A DNA stretch of 64,000 nt from Lachnospiraceae bacterium UBA1818 (lineage in GTDB: Bacteria > Bacillota > Clostridia > Lachnospirales > Lachnospiraceae). The notes beneath the pieces were generated by a model. It did not search any database and was not told the DNA's origin. It saw nothing but the letters and a program-made list of their open reading frames with translations. The translations under genes and the position numbers were made by a program. Where the stretch lies: positions 1 to 64,000 of the forward strand of contig CAJFQZ010000004.1 in NCBI GenBank assembly GCA_904419285.1, read 5' to 3'. Positions 54,183-62,683 of this stretch are shown here, in pieces (the first letter of the stretch is position 1; each line of letters starts with the position of its first letter).

Positions 54183-54211
54183 TTGAAAAAGGGAACGCAG
54201 TGGTTTACAAT
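54183..54211 (+). promoter_or_regulatory. promoter of the dcw (mraZ) operon
   Basis: TTGAAA (54183-54188), 17-bp spacer, TACAAT (54206-54211), with transcription expected near 54218. The spacer and -10 are overlapped by the first MraZ boxes. Confidence 0.75.
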
Positions 54212-54265
54212 GGGGACAAGTGGTGAGAAGTGGTGGACAGTGGCATAAAGTGGGGAGCGATGTGG
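54199..54265 (+). promoter_or_regulatory. MraZ operator: repeated TGG boxes at 10-bp period
   Basis: TGG recurs at 54201, 54211, 54221, 54231, 54241 and 54251, exactly 10 bp apart and mostly as AGTGG, with a seventh at 54263. MraZ of other bacteria binds TGGG-type direct repeats at this spacing to repress its own operon. The array covers the promoter spacer, -10 and start region, fitting autorepression. Confidence 0.85.
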
Positions 54266-54293
54266 AGGCTCACATTTAGAGAAAGGGTTCCGG

Positions 54294-54731
54294 ATGTTAT
54301 TAGGAGAGTTTAACCATAGCATTGATGAAAAGGGCAGACTCATCATCCCGGCCAAGCTTAGGGATGATCTGGGAGACAGTTTCGTGATCTGTAACGGACT
54401 GGAAGGATGCCTTTTTGTCTACTCTCAGGAAGAATGGAACAAATTCGTTGCCGAGCTTGAAACCTTACCACGGATGAACAAGGATGCCAGAATTTTCAAA
54501 CGGTATTTCTTCGGAAGCGCTTCGGAGGGCAGTTTTGACAAGCAGGGGAGAGTGCTTGTGCCGCCGTCGCTGAGGAAAGCGGCTCACCTGGAGAAAGACG
54601 TGGTCCTGGTGGGAGTCCAGGATCGTGTTGAGATCTGGGATAAGGCTCTCTGGGAAGAGCGCAGCCAGGTCAGCGAGGAAGATCTGGACGCGATTGCAGA
54701 GAGGATGGAGGCCATCGGGATCAGGATCTGA
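54294..54731 (+). CDS. mraZ: transcriptional regulator MraZ
   Basis: First gene of the division/cell-wall cluster; 145 residues forming two AbrB-like DNA-binding motifs, each with the DxxxR signature: DEKGRLIIPAKLRDDL near residue 11 and DKQGRVLVPPSLRKAA near 82. AAAGGG lies 6 nt before the ATG. It binds repeats in its own promoter, and such repeats are present just upstream. It therefore probably sets the level of the downstream rsmH-ftsL-pbp genes. Confidence 0.96.
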   Translation: MLLGEFNHSIDEKGRLIIPAKLRDDLGDSFVICNGLEGCLFVYSQEEWNKFVAELETLPRMNKDARIFKRYFFGSASEGSFDKQGRVLVPPSLRKAAHLEKDVVLVGVQDRVEIWDKALWEERSQVSEEDLDAIAERMEAIGIRI

Positions 54732-54782
54732 TGGGTATCTTCTCGCATTTCTGTGAAAAAATAACAGCACAAGGAGGAAATC

Positions 54783-55724
54783 ATGGCATTCGAGCACACA
54801 TCAGTCCTGCTGCATGAGACAGTGGACGGGCTTAACGTCAGACCGGACGGCATTTATGTTGATGCAACGCTGGGCGGAGGCGGACATGCTTCTGAAGTGT
54901 GCAGACGTTTAAGCGACAAGGGGAGATTAATTGGAATAGACCAGGACGCCGATGCGATCGAGGCAGCGGGAAAACGCCTGGAAGGCTTCGGGGAGAAGGT
55001 CACGATAATCAGGAGCAATTATTGTGATATGAAGCCAAGGCTCCATGAGCTGGGAATTGACAGAGTCGACGGCATCACGCTGGATCTGGGAGTTTCCTCC
55101 TATCAGCTGGATACGGCAGAACGAGGATTTTCCTACCGTGTGGACGCACCGCTTGATATGCGGATGGACCGGCGGCAGAAGATGACGGCGAGAGACATTG
55201 TCAATGACTACAGCGAAGCGGAGCTTTACCGCATTATCCGCGATTACGGGGAAGACAGATTTGCAAAGAATATTGCGAAGCATATCGCGGCTGAGCGGGA
55301 GAAAGCGCCGATCGAGACAACGGGACAGCTGAATGAGATCATACGGCATGCGATTCCGATGAAGGTGCAGAAGACATCCGGCCATCCGTCGAAGAGAACG
55401 TTTCAGGCGATCCGGATCGAGCTGAACCATGAACTCGATGTGCTGAAGGATTCGCTGGATGACATGATCGACATGTTGAATCCGGGGGGACGGATCTGTA
55501 TCATTACATTTCATTCGCTGGAGGACAGGATCGTAAAAAGTGCATTCCGCAAGAATGAGAATCCGTGTACCTGTCCAAGTTACTTTCCGGTCTGTGTCTG
55601 TGGGAAGACATCTAAAGGGAAAGTGATCACAAGAAAGCCCATCCTTCCGTCGGAGGAAGAGATGGCGGCGAACAGCCGATCCAAGAGCGCAAAACTGAGG
55701 ATCTTTGAACGGGGTTCGCTTTAA
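54783..55724 (+). CDS. rsmH: 16S rRNA (cytosine1402-N4)-methyltransferase
   Basis: SAM-dependent methyltransferase (MraW) modifying C1402 of 16S rRNA. 313 residues, normal length. The SAM-binding motif is [16 protein letters not shown] near residue 26; [31 protein letters not shown] and a C-terminal [11 protein letters not shown] are family marks. AAGGAGG precedes the ATG. Second gene of the dcw operon. Confidence 0.97.
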   Translation: MAFEHTSVLLHETVDGLNVRPDGIYVDATLGGGGHASEVCRRLSDKGRLIGIDQDADAIEAAGKRLEGFGEKVTIIRSNYCDMKPRLHELGIDRVDGITLDLGVSSYQLDTAERGFSYRVDAPLDMRMDRRQKMTARDIVNDYSEAELYRIIRDYGEDRFAKNIAKHIAAEREKAPIETTGQLNEIIRHAIPMKVQKTSGHPSKRTFQAIRIELNHELDVLKDSLDDMIDMLNPGGRICIITFHSLEDRIVKSAFRKNENPCTCPSYFPVCVCGKTSKGKVITRKPILPSEEEMAANSRSKSAKLRIFERGSL

Positions 55725-55847
55725 GGGAGTATTTGAGACATAATCTGCACAGGCTTTTAGAGGGAAGCACGTGCAGGAACAACAGCATCCGGCAGGGAAG
55801 GGGAGAGCCCGAAAGGATGGATGAGACTGGGAAAGGAGCTTTTCGCA

Positions 55848-56393
55848 ATGGCGGCAGGAAGACGTACATCGGATTACAGAAGAAGAAATATTTCAAGTAT
55901 GGACCGGAGACAGTTCTATGTGTACGGAAGTGCGGTGCAGCAGGCGGAGGCTCTGCCGAAGAGAAGACCGGAGACACACAGGAGAAAGGCTCCGCAGCAT
56001 GTGAGCCGCCAGGTGGTGAGAAACAGGAACCGGGCGATGAATATCAATCCGGCGTATGCGGTATTTCTTGTTGCCGCAGCGTTCTGCGCAGTTTTCCTCT
56101 GTGTGATGTATCTGAGGCTGCAGTCAGAAGTGGTGAATCATTCGGAAAACCTTACCACTCTGCAGGAGGATCTCGCGAATCTTACAGAGGCAAACAATAC
56201 AGCGTACAACGCGGCTGAGGATTCTGTCAATCTGGAAGAGATCCGCGACAAGGCCATGAATGAGATGGGCATGGTATACGAGTCACAGGGAAACGTGATC
56301 GAATATGAAAGCCCGGCCAGCGGTTATGTAAAACAGTATGACAGCATTCCGGAGGACGGTGTGCTTGCCCAGTCACAGGATATTTCAAATTAA
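55848..56393 (+). CDS. ftsL: FtsL-like cell division protein
   Basis: Bitopic division protein that joins the FtsQ/DivIB-DivIC subcomplex. 181 residues from ATG 55848, chosen over ATG 55821 because AAAGGAG sits 9 nt upstream. A long basic cytoplasmic part (about 60 residues, RRR- and HRRK-rich) is followed by one helix (about 69-89) and a coiled-coil segment with LTTLQEDLANLTEANNTA. Identity is weak by sequence, as always for FtsL, and rests on topology plus its place between rsmH and a PBP gene. Confidence 0.82.
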   Translation: MAAGRRTSDYRRRNISSMDRRQFYVYGSAVQQAEALPKRRPETHRRKAPQHVSRQVVRNRNRAMNINPAYAVFLVAAAFCAVFLCVMYLRLQSEVVNHSENLTTLQEDLANLTEANNTAYNAAEDSVNLEEIRDKAMNEMGMVYESQGNVIEYESPASGYVKQYDSIPEDGVLAQSQDISN

Positions 56394-56405
56394 GGATTAT
56401 TGAAA

Positions 56406-58421
56406 ATGGCTGGAAGAAAAAGAAGAAAAAACAGATTTGAGTTTTTGACGAAAAAATTTCCAATCAGAATGCAACGGAAGCTGGTAATGCTATTTATGGC
56501 AGTTATACTGGCTTTTGTTGTTCTTATCGGCAGGATTACCTGGATCAATGTCACAAAGGGCAGCAGGTATACGAAGATCGTGCTGGATCAGCAGAACTAT
56601 GACAGCAGGACGATCCCCTATAAGCGCGGCGACATCGTGGACCGCAACGGGACGAAGATCGCAACCAGTGAACGTGTCTATAATGTGATCCTGGATGTGG
56701 TCGTTATGACGGATAAGGAAGAGTATATTGAACCTACCATCGAAGTGCTCAGGGACTGCTTCGGCATTGACGAGCAGAAGGTGAGGGACGTGATCAAAGA
56801 GCGCCCGGACACAAGATATGCGGTCCTGGCGACGGATGTGGACTACGAGACTGCACAGCGGTTCAAAGAGATAGACGAGGACGATGAAAACTATCCGAAT
56901 GTGCAGGGGGTATGGCTGGAAGACGACTACACAAGAACATATCCCTACGGTTTCCTTGCAAGTGATGTGATCGGGTTTACATACTCGGGAAATGCAGGAG
57001 CGATCGGGATAGAGAGCGCCTACAATGACGTCCTTAACGGCACAGACGGAAGAGAGTACGGGTACTTTGACAGCGATTCTTCCGTGGAAAGAACGGTGAA
57101 GGCTGCAAAAAACGGAAACACAGTTGTGTCAACGATCGACGTGACGCTTCAGAGTATTGTGGAAAAATGCATCCTTGAGTTCAATGAAGCCCATGCCGGC
57201 GAGGCGAGAGAGGGAGAGCCGGGAAGCAGGAATACGGCAGTGATCATCATGAACCCGAATACAGGTGAGATCCTTGCCGAGGCATCTTATCCTAATTTCG
57301 ATCTCAATGATCCGAGAAATCTGTCCATCCTTTACACAGAAGAAGCGTGGGATGCCATGAGTGAGGATGAGCAGCTCGACGCCATGAGTGAGCTGTGGCG
57401 CAACTTCTGTGTCAGCGACGCTTTTGAACCGGGATCTACGATGAAGCCGTTTACTGTAGCGGCGGGGCTGGAGACCGGGACATTGACGGGCGATGAGACT
57501 TATTACTGCGGAGGATCGCTGGAGGTGGGCGGCGTGAATATCGGCTGCCATCTGCGGAGCGGCCACGGGACAGAGACGGTCCAGGATGCTGTGGCTAATT
57601 CCTGCAATGTTGCGCTGATGAATATGGCTGAGGCGATCGGAGTGGAAAATTTTACGAAATACCAGCATATCTTCGGATTCGGAGAGTACACGGGCATTGA
57701 CCTCCCGGCGGAGGCGGACACCTCGGCTCTGCTCTTTACGGCGGATACGATGACGCCCATCGACCTGGCGACAAACTCCTTCGGACAGAGCTTCAATGTG
57801 ACGATGACACAGATGGCGTCTGCGTTCTGTTCTCTGATCAACGGAGGATATTATTATGAACCTCATGTGGTAAAGCAGATCCAGGATGAGGATGGCAGCG
57901 TGATAGAGACAAAGGATCCGGTGCTTTTGAGAAAAACCGTTTCCTCTGAGACTTCGGAACAGATCAAGACATATCTGAAGGCAGTAATGGATTATGGAAC
58001 CGGCCAGAGGGCGCAGGTAGAAGGATATGACATCGGCGCCAAGACGGGGACTGCGGAAAAGCTGCCCCGGGGCAATGGAAATTATCTTCTTTCCTATATC
58101 GGCTATGCTCCGCAGAAGAATCCGGAAGTTATGATCTATGTTGTCATTGATGAGCCGAACGCAGAGTCCCAGGAGAACAGCGCGCTTGTCCTGGACCTGT
58201 CAAAGCGGATCATGGAGGAGGCTTTCCCGTATCTCGGTATTACTACCATCGAGGAGAGTGAGGCTGAGGAAGCGCAGACCGGAGCAAGCTTCGGCGAGAC
58301 AGAATATTCAGACTACGACTCAGAGTATGAGGATACTTACGATAATCCGGACGGAGCCTACATTGATGAAAATTACGATCCGGACCTGGATGACTGGGCT
58401 GACACAGACACAGGCGAATGA
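56406..58421 (+). CDS. class B penicillin-binding protein (FtsI/PBP2-type transpeptidase), copy 1
   Basis: Septal peptidoglycan transpeptidase, 671 residues from ATG 56406 (AAGGA 8 nt upstream; in-frame TTG 56400 is too close). One N-terminal helix (about 26-46), a dimerisation domain with RGDIVDRNGTKIA, then the transpeptidase domain with Ser344 (GSTMK), Ser399 (SCN) and KTG at 546-548 (AKTGTAEK). All three motifs are intact. No PASTA domain; instead the last 50 residues are an Asp, Glu and Tyr-rich tail (SEYEDTYDN). Its position after ftsL is the usual ftsI place. Confidence 0.93.
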   Translation: MAGRKRRKNRFEFLTKKFPIRMQRKLVMLFMAVILAFVVLIGRITWINVTKGSRYTKIVLDQQNYDSRTIPYKRGDIVDRNGTKIATSERVYNVILDVVVMTDKEEYIEPTIEVLRDCFGIDEQKVRDVIKERPDTRYAVLATDVDYETAQRFKEIDEDDENYPNVQGVWLEDDYTRTYPYGFLASDVIGFTYSGNAGAIGIESAYNDVLNGTDGREYGYFDSDSSVERTVKAAKNGNTVVSTIDVTLQSIVEKCILEFNEAHAGEAREGEPGSRNTAVIIMNPNTGEILAEASYPNFDLNDPRNLSILYTEEAWDAMSEDEQLDAMSELWRNFCVSDAFEPGSTMKPFTVAAGLETGTLTGDETYYCGGSLEVGGVNIGCHLRSGHGTETVQDAVANSCNVALMNMAEAIGVENFTKYQHIFGFGEYTGIDLPAEADTSALLFTADTMTPIDLATNSFGQSFNVTMTQMASAFCSLINGGYYYEPHVVKQIQDEDGSVIETKDPVLLRKTVSSETSEQIKTYLKAVMDYGTGQRAQVEGYDIGAKTGTAEKLPRGNGNYLLSYIGYAPQKNPEVMIYVVIDEPNAESQENSALVLDLSKRIMEEAFPYLGITTIEESEAEEAQTGASFGETEYSDYDSEYEDTYDNPDGAYIDENYDPDLDDWADTDTGE

Positions 58422-58440
58422 TCGGAAAAGAAATATGAAT

Positions 58441-58497
58441 AACCCTGCAAAAGAGATAATAAATTGTAGAAATATCTTTTGCAGGGTTTGTTTTGTT
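58441..58497 (+). other. terminator-like hairpin abutting the start of the second PBP gene
   Basis: AACCCTGCAAAAGA (58441-58454, then GATA) pairs with TATCTTTTGCAGGGTT (58473-58488) with a two-base bulge, followed by TGTTTTGTT and the ATG at 58498. It looks like an intrinsic terminator or attenuator, and the only Shine-Dalgarno-like bases (AGGG, 58483-58486) are inside its 3' arm. Confidence 0.7.
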
Positions 58498-60222
58498 ATG
58501 AAGAATAAGACTTATAATAAGAAGAAAATCCTTGTGGTGTTTCTGTGTGCGGTAGTCATGATCTTCAGTCTGATCGGCAGGCTTGTCTATCTTATGATCT
58601 TCGACGCAGAATATTATCAGGAGCTGGCCCAAGACCTCCACGAGCGCGAACGGGAGATCAAGGCGGCGCGGGGAGAGATCGTGGACAGGAACGGCGTGGT
58701 CCTGGCGACCAATAAAACAGTGTGCACCATCTCCGTGATCCACAGCCAGATTGAAGATCCTGACCGGGTGACAGAGGTGCTGGCTTCAGAACTTGGGCTT
58801 GATGCAGCAGAAGTGCGAAAAAAAGTAGAGAAGGTTTCCTCCATGGAGAAGATCAAGACGAATGTGGAGAAGGAGACAGGAGACCGGATCAGGAATTATG
58901 ATCTTGCAGGAGTGAAGGTGGACGAGGATTATAAGAGATACTATCCATACAATGAGCTGGCTTCTAAAGTCCTCGGGTTTACAGGGGGCGACAATCAGGG
59001 AATCATCGGCCTGGAGGTAAAATATGAAGCATATTTAAAAGGAAAGAACGGAACCATCCTGACTACCACTGACGCCAGGGGGATCGAGCTGGACGGGGTG
59101 GCGGAGGACAGGATCGAACCGGTCGCCGGGGAGACGCTGAAGGTGAGCCTGGACTACAATATTCAGTCGTACTGTGAACAGGCGGCGCTGAAGGCAATGG
59201 AGGAGAAACAGGCGGACAGTGTCTCCATCCTGCTCATGAACCCGCAGAACGGGGAAATCTACGCCATGGTAAATGTGCCTGAATTCAACCTGAACGACCC
59301 TTATGAACTGAATACGGGGGTGGATGTGGAAACACTGTCTGATGAGGAACTCCAGGATCAGCTCAACCAGATGTGGAGGAACGGGTGCATCAATGATACT
59401 TATGAGCCCGGATCTACATTCAAGATCATCACCTCTTCCGCCTGCCTGGAGGAGGGTGTCGTGTCGCTGGACGACACCTTCATGTGTCCCGGTTACCGCA
59501 TTGTGGAGGACCGGAAGATCCGCTGCCACAAAGTGGGAGGGCATGGGAGCGAGACATTTGTACAGGGTATCCAGAACTCGTGTAATCCGGTGTTTATCGA
59601 CATCGGCCTGCGGCTTGGCGCAGAGAAGTTCTACGACTATTTTGAAAAATTCGGACTTCTCAGCCTGACTAATGTAGACCTGCCGGGCGAGGCGGGGACG
59701 ATCATGCATAAAAAAGAAGATATCGGGACCGTGGAGCTTGCCACGATGACGTTCGGACAGTCCTTTCAGATCACGCCGATCCAGCTTGCCACCACGGTGA
59801 GCTCCATCGTAAACGGGGGCAGGCGGATCACCCCTCATCTCGGGATGGCGGTCCTTGACAGCGGCGGAGAGGTGATCGAGGAGTTCGAGTACGAGGTGCA
59901 GGAGGGAATCGTCTCGGAGAAGACGTCCGAGACGATGCGTACGCTCCTGAAAAGCGTAGTCGAGGAAGGATCGGGAAAGAACGGGTATATTGAAGGCTAC
60001 TCTATTGGAGGAAAAACTGCAACCTCGCAGACGCTTCCCCGCAGCGCTAACAAATATATCGCCTCGTTTCTCGGATTTGCCCCGGCGGAAGATCCGGTGA
60101 TCCTGGGGATGGTCGTGATCCACAATCCCCAGGGCGTGTACTACGGCGGCACGATCGCAGCCCCTGTGCTGAGGAGTATTTACGACAATGTCCTTCCCTA
60201 TCTCGGGATTGAAAAAAGCTGA
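58498..60222 (+). CDS. class B penicillin-binding protein (PBP2/SpoVD-like), copy 2
   Basis: A second transpeptidase of 574 residues, directly after the first. N-terminal helix (about 10-31), dimerisation domain with ARGEIVDRNGVVLAT, and catalytic motifs Ser306 (GSTFK) and Ser361 (SCN). The third motif, KTG in almost all members, reads KTA at 506-508 (GGKTATSQT). No acidic tail or PASTA domain. ATG 58498 is the natural start by homology although it lacks a clear ribosome site, and a terminator-like hairpin lies immediately upstream. In spore formers a second PBP here is often SpoVD, needed for the spore cortex; that is inference. Confidence 0.9.
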   Translation: MKNKTYNKKKILVVFLCAVVMIFSLIGRLVYLMIFDAEYYQELAQDLHEREREIKAARGEIVDRNGVVLATNKTVCTISVIHSQIEDPDRVTEVLASELGLDAAEVRKKVEKVSSMEKIKTNVEKETGDRIRNYDLAGVKVDEDYKRYYPYNELASKVLGFTGGDNQGIIGLEVKYEAYLKGKNGTILTTTDARGIELDGVAEDRIEPVAGETLKVSLDYNIQSYCEQAALKAMEEKQADSVSILLMNPQNGEIYAMVNVPEFNLNDPYELNTGVDVETLSDEELQDQLNQMWRNGCINDTYEPGSTFKIITSSACLEEGVVSLDDTFMCPGYRIVEDRKIRCHKVGGHGSETFVQGIQNSCNPVFIDIGLRLGAEKFYDYFEKFGLLSLTNVDLPGEAGTIMHKKEDIGTVELATMTFGQSFQITPIQLATTVSSIVNGGRRITPHLGMAVLDSGGEVIEEFEYEVQEGIVSEKTSETMRTLLKSVVEEGSGKNGYIEGYSIGGKTATSQTLPRSANKYIASFLGFAPAEDPVILGMVVIHNPQGVYYGGTIAAPVLRSIYDNVLPYLGIEKS

Positions 60223-60237
60223 CCGATGGGTTATACT
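60209..60237 (+). promoter_or_regulatory. internal promoter for mraY-murD-ftsW-ftsQ
   Basis: TTGAAA (60209-60214), 17-bp spacer, TATACT (60232-60237), starting inside the last codons of the second PBP gene. The leader to mraY is about 95 nt. Confidence 0.7.
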
Positions 60238-60246
60238 GTATTGGAA

Positions 60247-60300
60247 TTCAGCCGTGCGGCAGGAGAAAGGCGGGCAGCCGTACAGTCCGGCGCGGCTGAA
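60247..60300 (+). other. long-range stem in the mraY leader
   Basis: TTCAGCCGTGC (60247-60257) pairs with GCGCGGCTGAA (60290-60300) over 11 positions with one G-U pair, enclosing 32 nt. No T run follows, so it is probably a leader structure and not a terminator. Confidence 0.55.
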
Positions 60301-60338
60301 ATTGTTGATAGAGACAAAAGAGATGAAGAGGTGGATTT

Positions 60339-61295
60339 ATGAGCAGTCATGTAGTGATTCCGGTATTGATCTCATTTGCGGTGAGCCTTGTGCTGGGCCC
60401 TGTGGTCATACCGTTTTTGCGGAAACTGAAAATGAAGCAGACAGAGCGTGTGGAAGGGGTTCAGTCTCATCTGAAGAAAGCGGGGACTCCTACGATGGGG
60501 GGAATCATAATCCTCGCGGCTATTATCGTGACGTCCCTGTTTTATGTGAAGGACTATCCGAAGATCATCCCGGTGCTTTTCCTGACAGTGGCGTTCGGCC
60601 TGATCGGCTTTCTCGATGATTACCTGAAGGTCGTCCTGAAGCGTTCCGACGGTCTGCTCCCGATGCAGAAGATGGCGCTTCAGATCGTTGTGACGGCGGT
60701 CTTCGCATTCTATATCGTGAAAGTGGCACATATCCCGCTGACCCTGCTTGTCCCGTTTTCCGGAGGATTCTACTGGGATATCGGATGGCTGGCGGTTCCG
60801 GTCCTTTTTGTTGCCGTGATCGGGACGGTCAACGGCACGAATTTTACGGACGGACTGGACGGTCTGGCATCAAGTGTAACGGTTCTCGTGGCAACCTTCT
60901 TTACTGTTGTGGCGGTCGGAACACAGAGCGGCATTGAGCCGATCACCTGCGCGGTCGTAGGGGCGCTGCTGGGATTCCTTCTGTTTAACGTATATCCTGC
61001 CAGCGTGTTCATGGGAGATACGGGTTCGCTTGCTCTGGGCGGATTTGTGGCAGGAACTGCGTATATGATGCAGATGCCGCTGTTTATCATCATTGTCGGA
61101 TTTATCTATCTGGTAGAAGTGGCTTCTGTAATACTTCAGGTTACTTATTTTAAGAAAACCGGGGGAAAGCGCCTGTTTAAGATGGCTCCGATCCACCATC
61201 ACTTTGAGCTGTGCGGATGGTCGGAGACAAGAGTGGTCGCTGTATTTTCCGTGATCACGGCGCTTCTCTGCCTGATCGCATTAATGGGGGTATAG
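60339..61295 (+). CDS. mraY: phospho-N-acetylmuramoyl-pentapeptide transferase
   Basis: Integral membrane enzyme that makes lipid I from UDP-MurNAc-pentapeptide and undecaprenyl phosphate. 318 residues with about 10 helices. Active-site motifs: DDYLKVVLKRSDGLLPMQK near residue 90 (aspartate pair), NFTDGLDGLA near 168, and APIHHHFELCGW near 285. GAGGTGG precedes the ATG. It is headed by its own promoter and stem-loop leader, so its supply may be set apart from the upstream PBPs. Confidence 0.97.
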   Translation: MSSHVVIPVLISFAVSLVLGPVVIPFLRKLKMKQTERVEGVQSHLKKAGTPTMGGIIILAAIIVTSLFYVKDYPKIIPVLFLTVAFGLIGFLDDYLKVVLKRSDGLLPMQKMALQIVVTAVFAFYIVKVAHIPLTLLVPFSGGFYWDIGWLAVPVLFVAVIGTVNGTNFTDGLDGLASSVTVLVATFFTVVAVGTQSGIEPITCAVVGALLGFLLFNVYPASVFMGDTGSLALGGFVAGTAYMMQMPLFIIIVGFIYLVEVASVILQVTYFKKTGGKRLFKMAPIHHHFELCGWSETRVVAVFSVITALLCLIALMGV

Positions 61296-61298
61296 AAA

Positions 61299-62669
61299 AT
61301 GGATATCAGAGAAAAGAAAGTACTTGTATTCGGTTCCGGGATCAGCGGGGAATCTGCCTGCCGTCTCCTTCTCAGGGAAGGTGCGGAGGTTGTTCTCTAT
61401 GACGGGAACGACCGGCTGGACCGGGAAGAGATCCTGGCGAAGATATCGCCTGAAGAAGGACAGAATGTGGAGATCCTGCTCGGCGAACTTACGGGACAGC
61501 AGCTGGAAGGACTTCTGGACGAGCTTTCGCTTGTAGTCATGAGTCCGGGGGTTCCGACCGATCTTCCGATCGTGGAGCAGATGCGCGCGCACGGGCTCCC
61601 GATCTGGGGAGAGATCGAACTAGCCTACGTGTTCGGCAGAGGAGATGTTCTGGCAATTACAGGGACGAACGGGAAGACGACGACAACAGCCCTGCTTGGC
61701 GAGATCATGAAAAATTATAAGGACAGTGTCTTTGTGGTTGGAAATATAGGCAACCCCTATACGAGCGCCGCTTGGGAGACCACGGAGGAATCGGTCGTGG
61801 TGGCGGAGATCAGCAGCTTTCAGCTGGAGACGATACATACATTCCACCCGAAGGTGAGCGCTGTCCTGAATATCACGCCGGACCACCTGAACAGGCATCA
61901 CACGATGCAGGCATATATTGAGGCGAAAGAGCGGATCGCGGAGAACCAGACGGCAGAGGATGTGTGTGTCCTGAACTATGAGGACGAGGAGACCAGGGCA
62001 TTCGGAGAAAAAACGGGCGCGCAGGTTCTATATTTCAGCAGCCGGCGTAAACTGAAAAAGGGAGTTTATCTTGAGGATGGGAATATCATCTGTGATATCG
62101 ATGAGAAGATCCCTGTGTGCAGTGTAGATGAACTGAATATTCTGGGCACGCACAACCACGAAAATGCGATGGCAGCGGTCGCTATGGCCTATGCCTATGG
62201 CACGCCGATGGAGATCATCCGGAAGACGCTGAAGGAGTTCCAGGGCGTGGCGCACCGGATCGAATTTGTCGCGGAGAAGAACGGTGTGGCGTATTATAAT
62301 GATTCCAAGGGGACGAACCCGGACGCCGCGATCAGAGGCATCCAGGCGATGAACCGTCCTACGGTCCTGATCGGAGGCGGCTATGACAAAGAGTCTTCCT
62401 ACGATGAGTGGATCCAGGCTTTTGACGGAAAGGTGAAGAAACTGGTCCTTCTCGGAGCAACCCGGGAGAAGATCGCCCAGACTGCGAGAAGGCTCGGATT
62501 TAACGAGATCGAGATGGCAGATACATTTGAAGAGGCATTTGCAAAGTGCGTAGAGTGTGCGCAGCCCGGAGACGCAGTGCTTCTGTCTCCGGCATGTGCG
62601 AGCTGGGGCATGTTTAAAAATTACGAAGAACGCGGAGATAAATTCAAAGAACTTGTAAATCAGCTGTAG
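61299..62669 (+). CDS. murD: UDP-N-acetylmuramoyl-L-alanine:D-glutamate ligase
   Basis: Cytoplasmic ATP-dependent ligase adding D-Glu to UDP-MurNAc-L-Ala. 456 residues. N-terminal Rossmann-like motif FGSGISGESACRLL, ATP loop AITGTNGKTTTTALLGE near residue 119, NITPDHLNRH and the C-terminal DSKGTNPDAAIRGI and LLSPACASWGMFKNYEERG. It starts 3 bp after the mraY stop and is followed 14 bp later by ftsW, so the three are one transcript. Confidence 0.97.
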   Translation: MDIREKKVLVFGSGISGESACRLLLREGAEVVLYDGNDRLDREEILAKISPEEGQNVEILLGELTGQQLEGLLDELSLVVMSPGVPTDLPIVEQMRAHGLPIWGEIELAYVFGRGDVLAITGTNGKTTTTALLGEIMKNYKDSVFVVGNIGNPYTSAAWETTEESVVVAEISSFQLETIHTFHPKVSAVLNITPDHLNRHHTMQAYIEAKERIAENQTAEDVCVLNYEDEETRAFGEKTGAQVLYFSSRRKLKKGVYLEDGNIICDIDEKIPVCSVDELNILGTHNHENAMAAVAMAYAYGTPMEIIRKTLKEFQGVAHRIEFVAEKNGVAYYNDSKGTNPDAAIRGIQAMNRPTVLIGGGYDKESSYDEWIQAFDGKVKKLVLLGATREKIAQTARRLGFNEIEMADTFEEAFAKCVECAQPGDAVLLSPACASWGMFKNYEERGDKFKELVNQL

Positions 62670-62683
62670 GGAGTGGATTTTTA

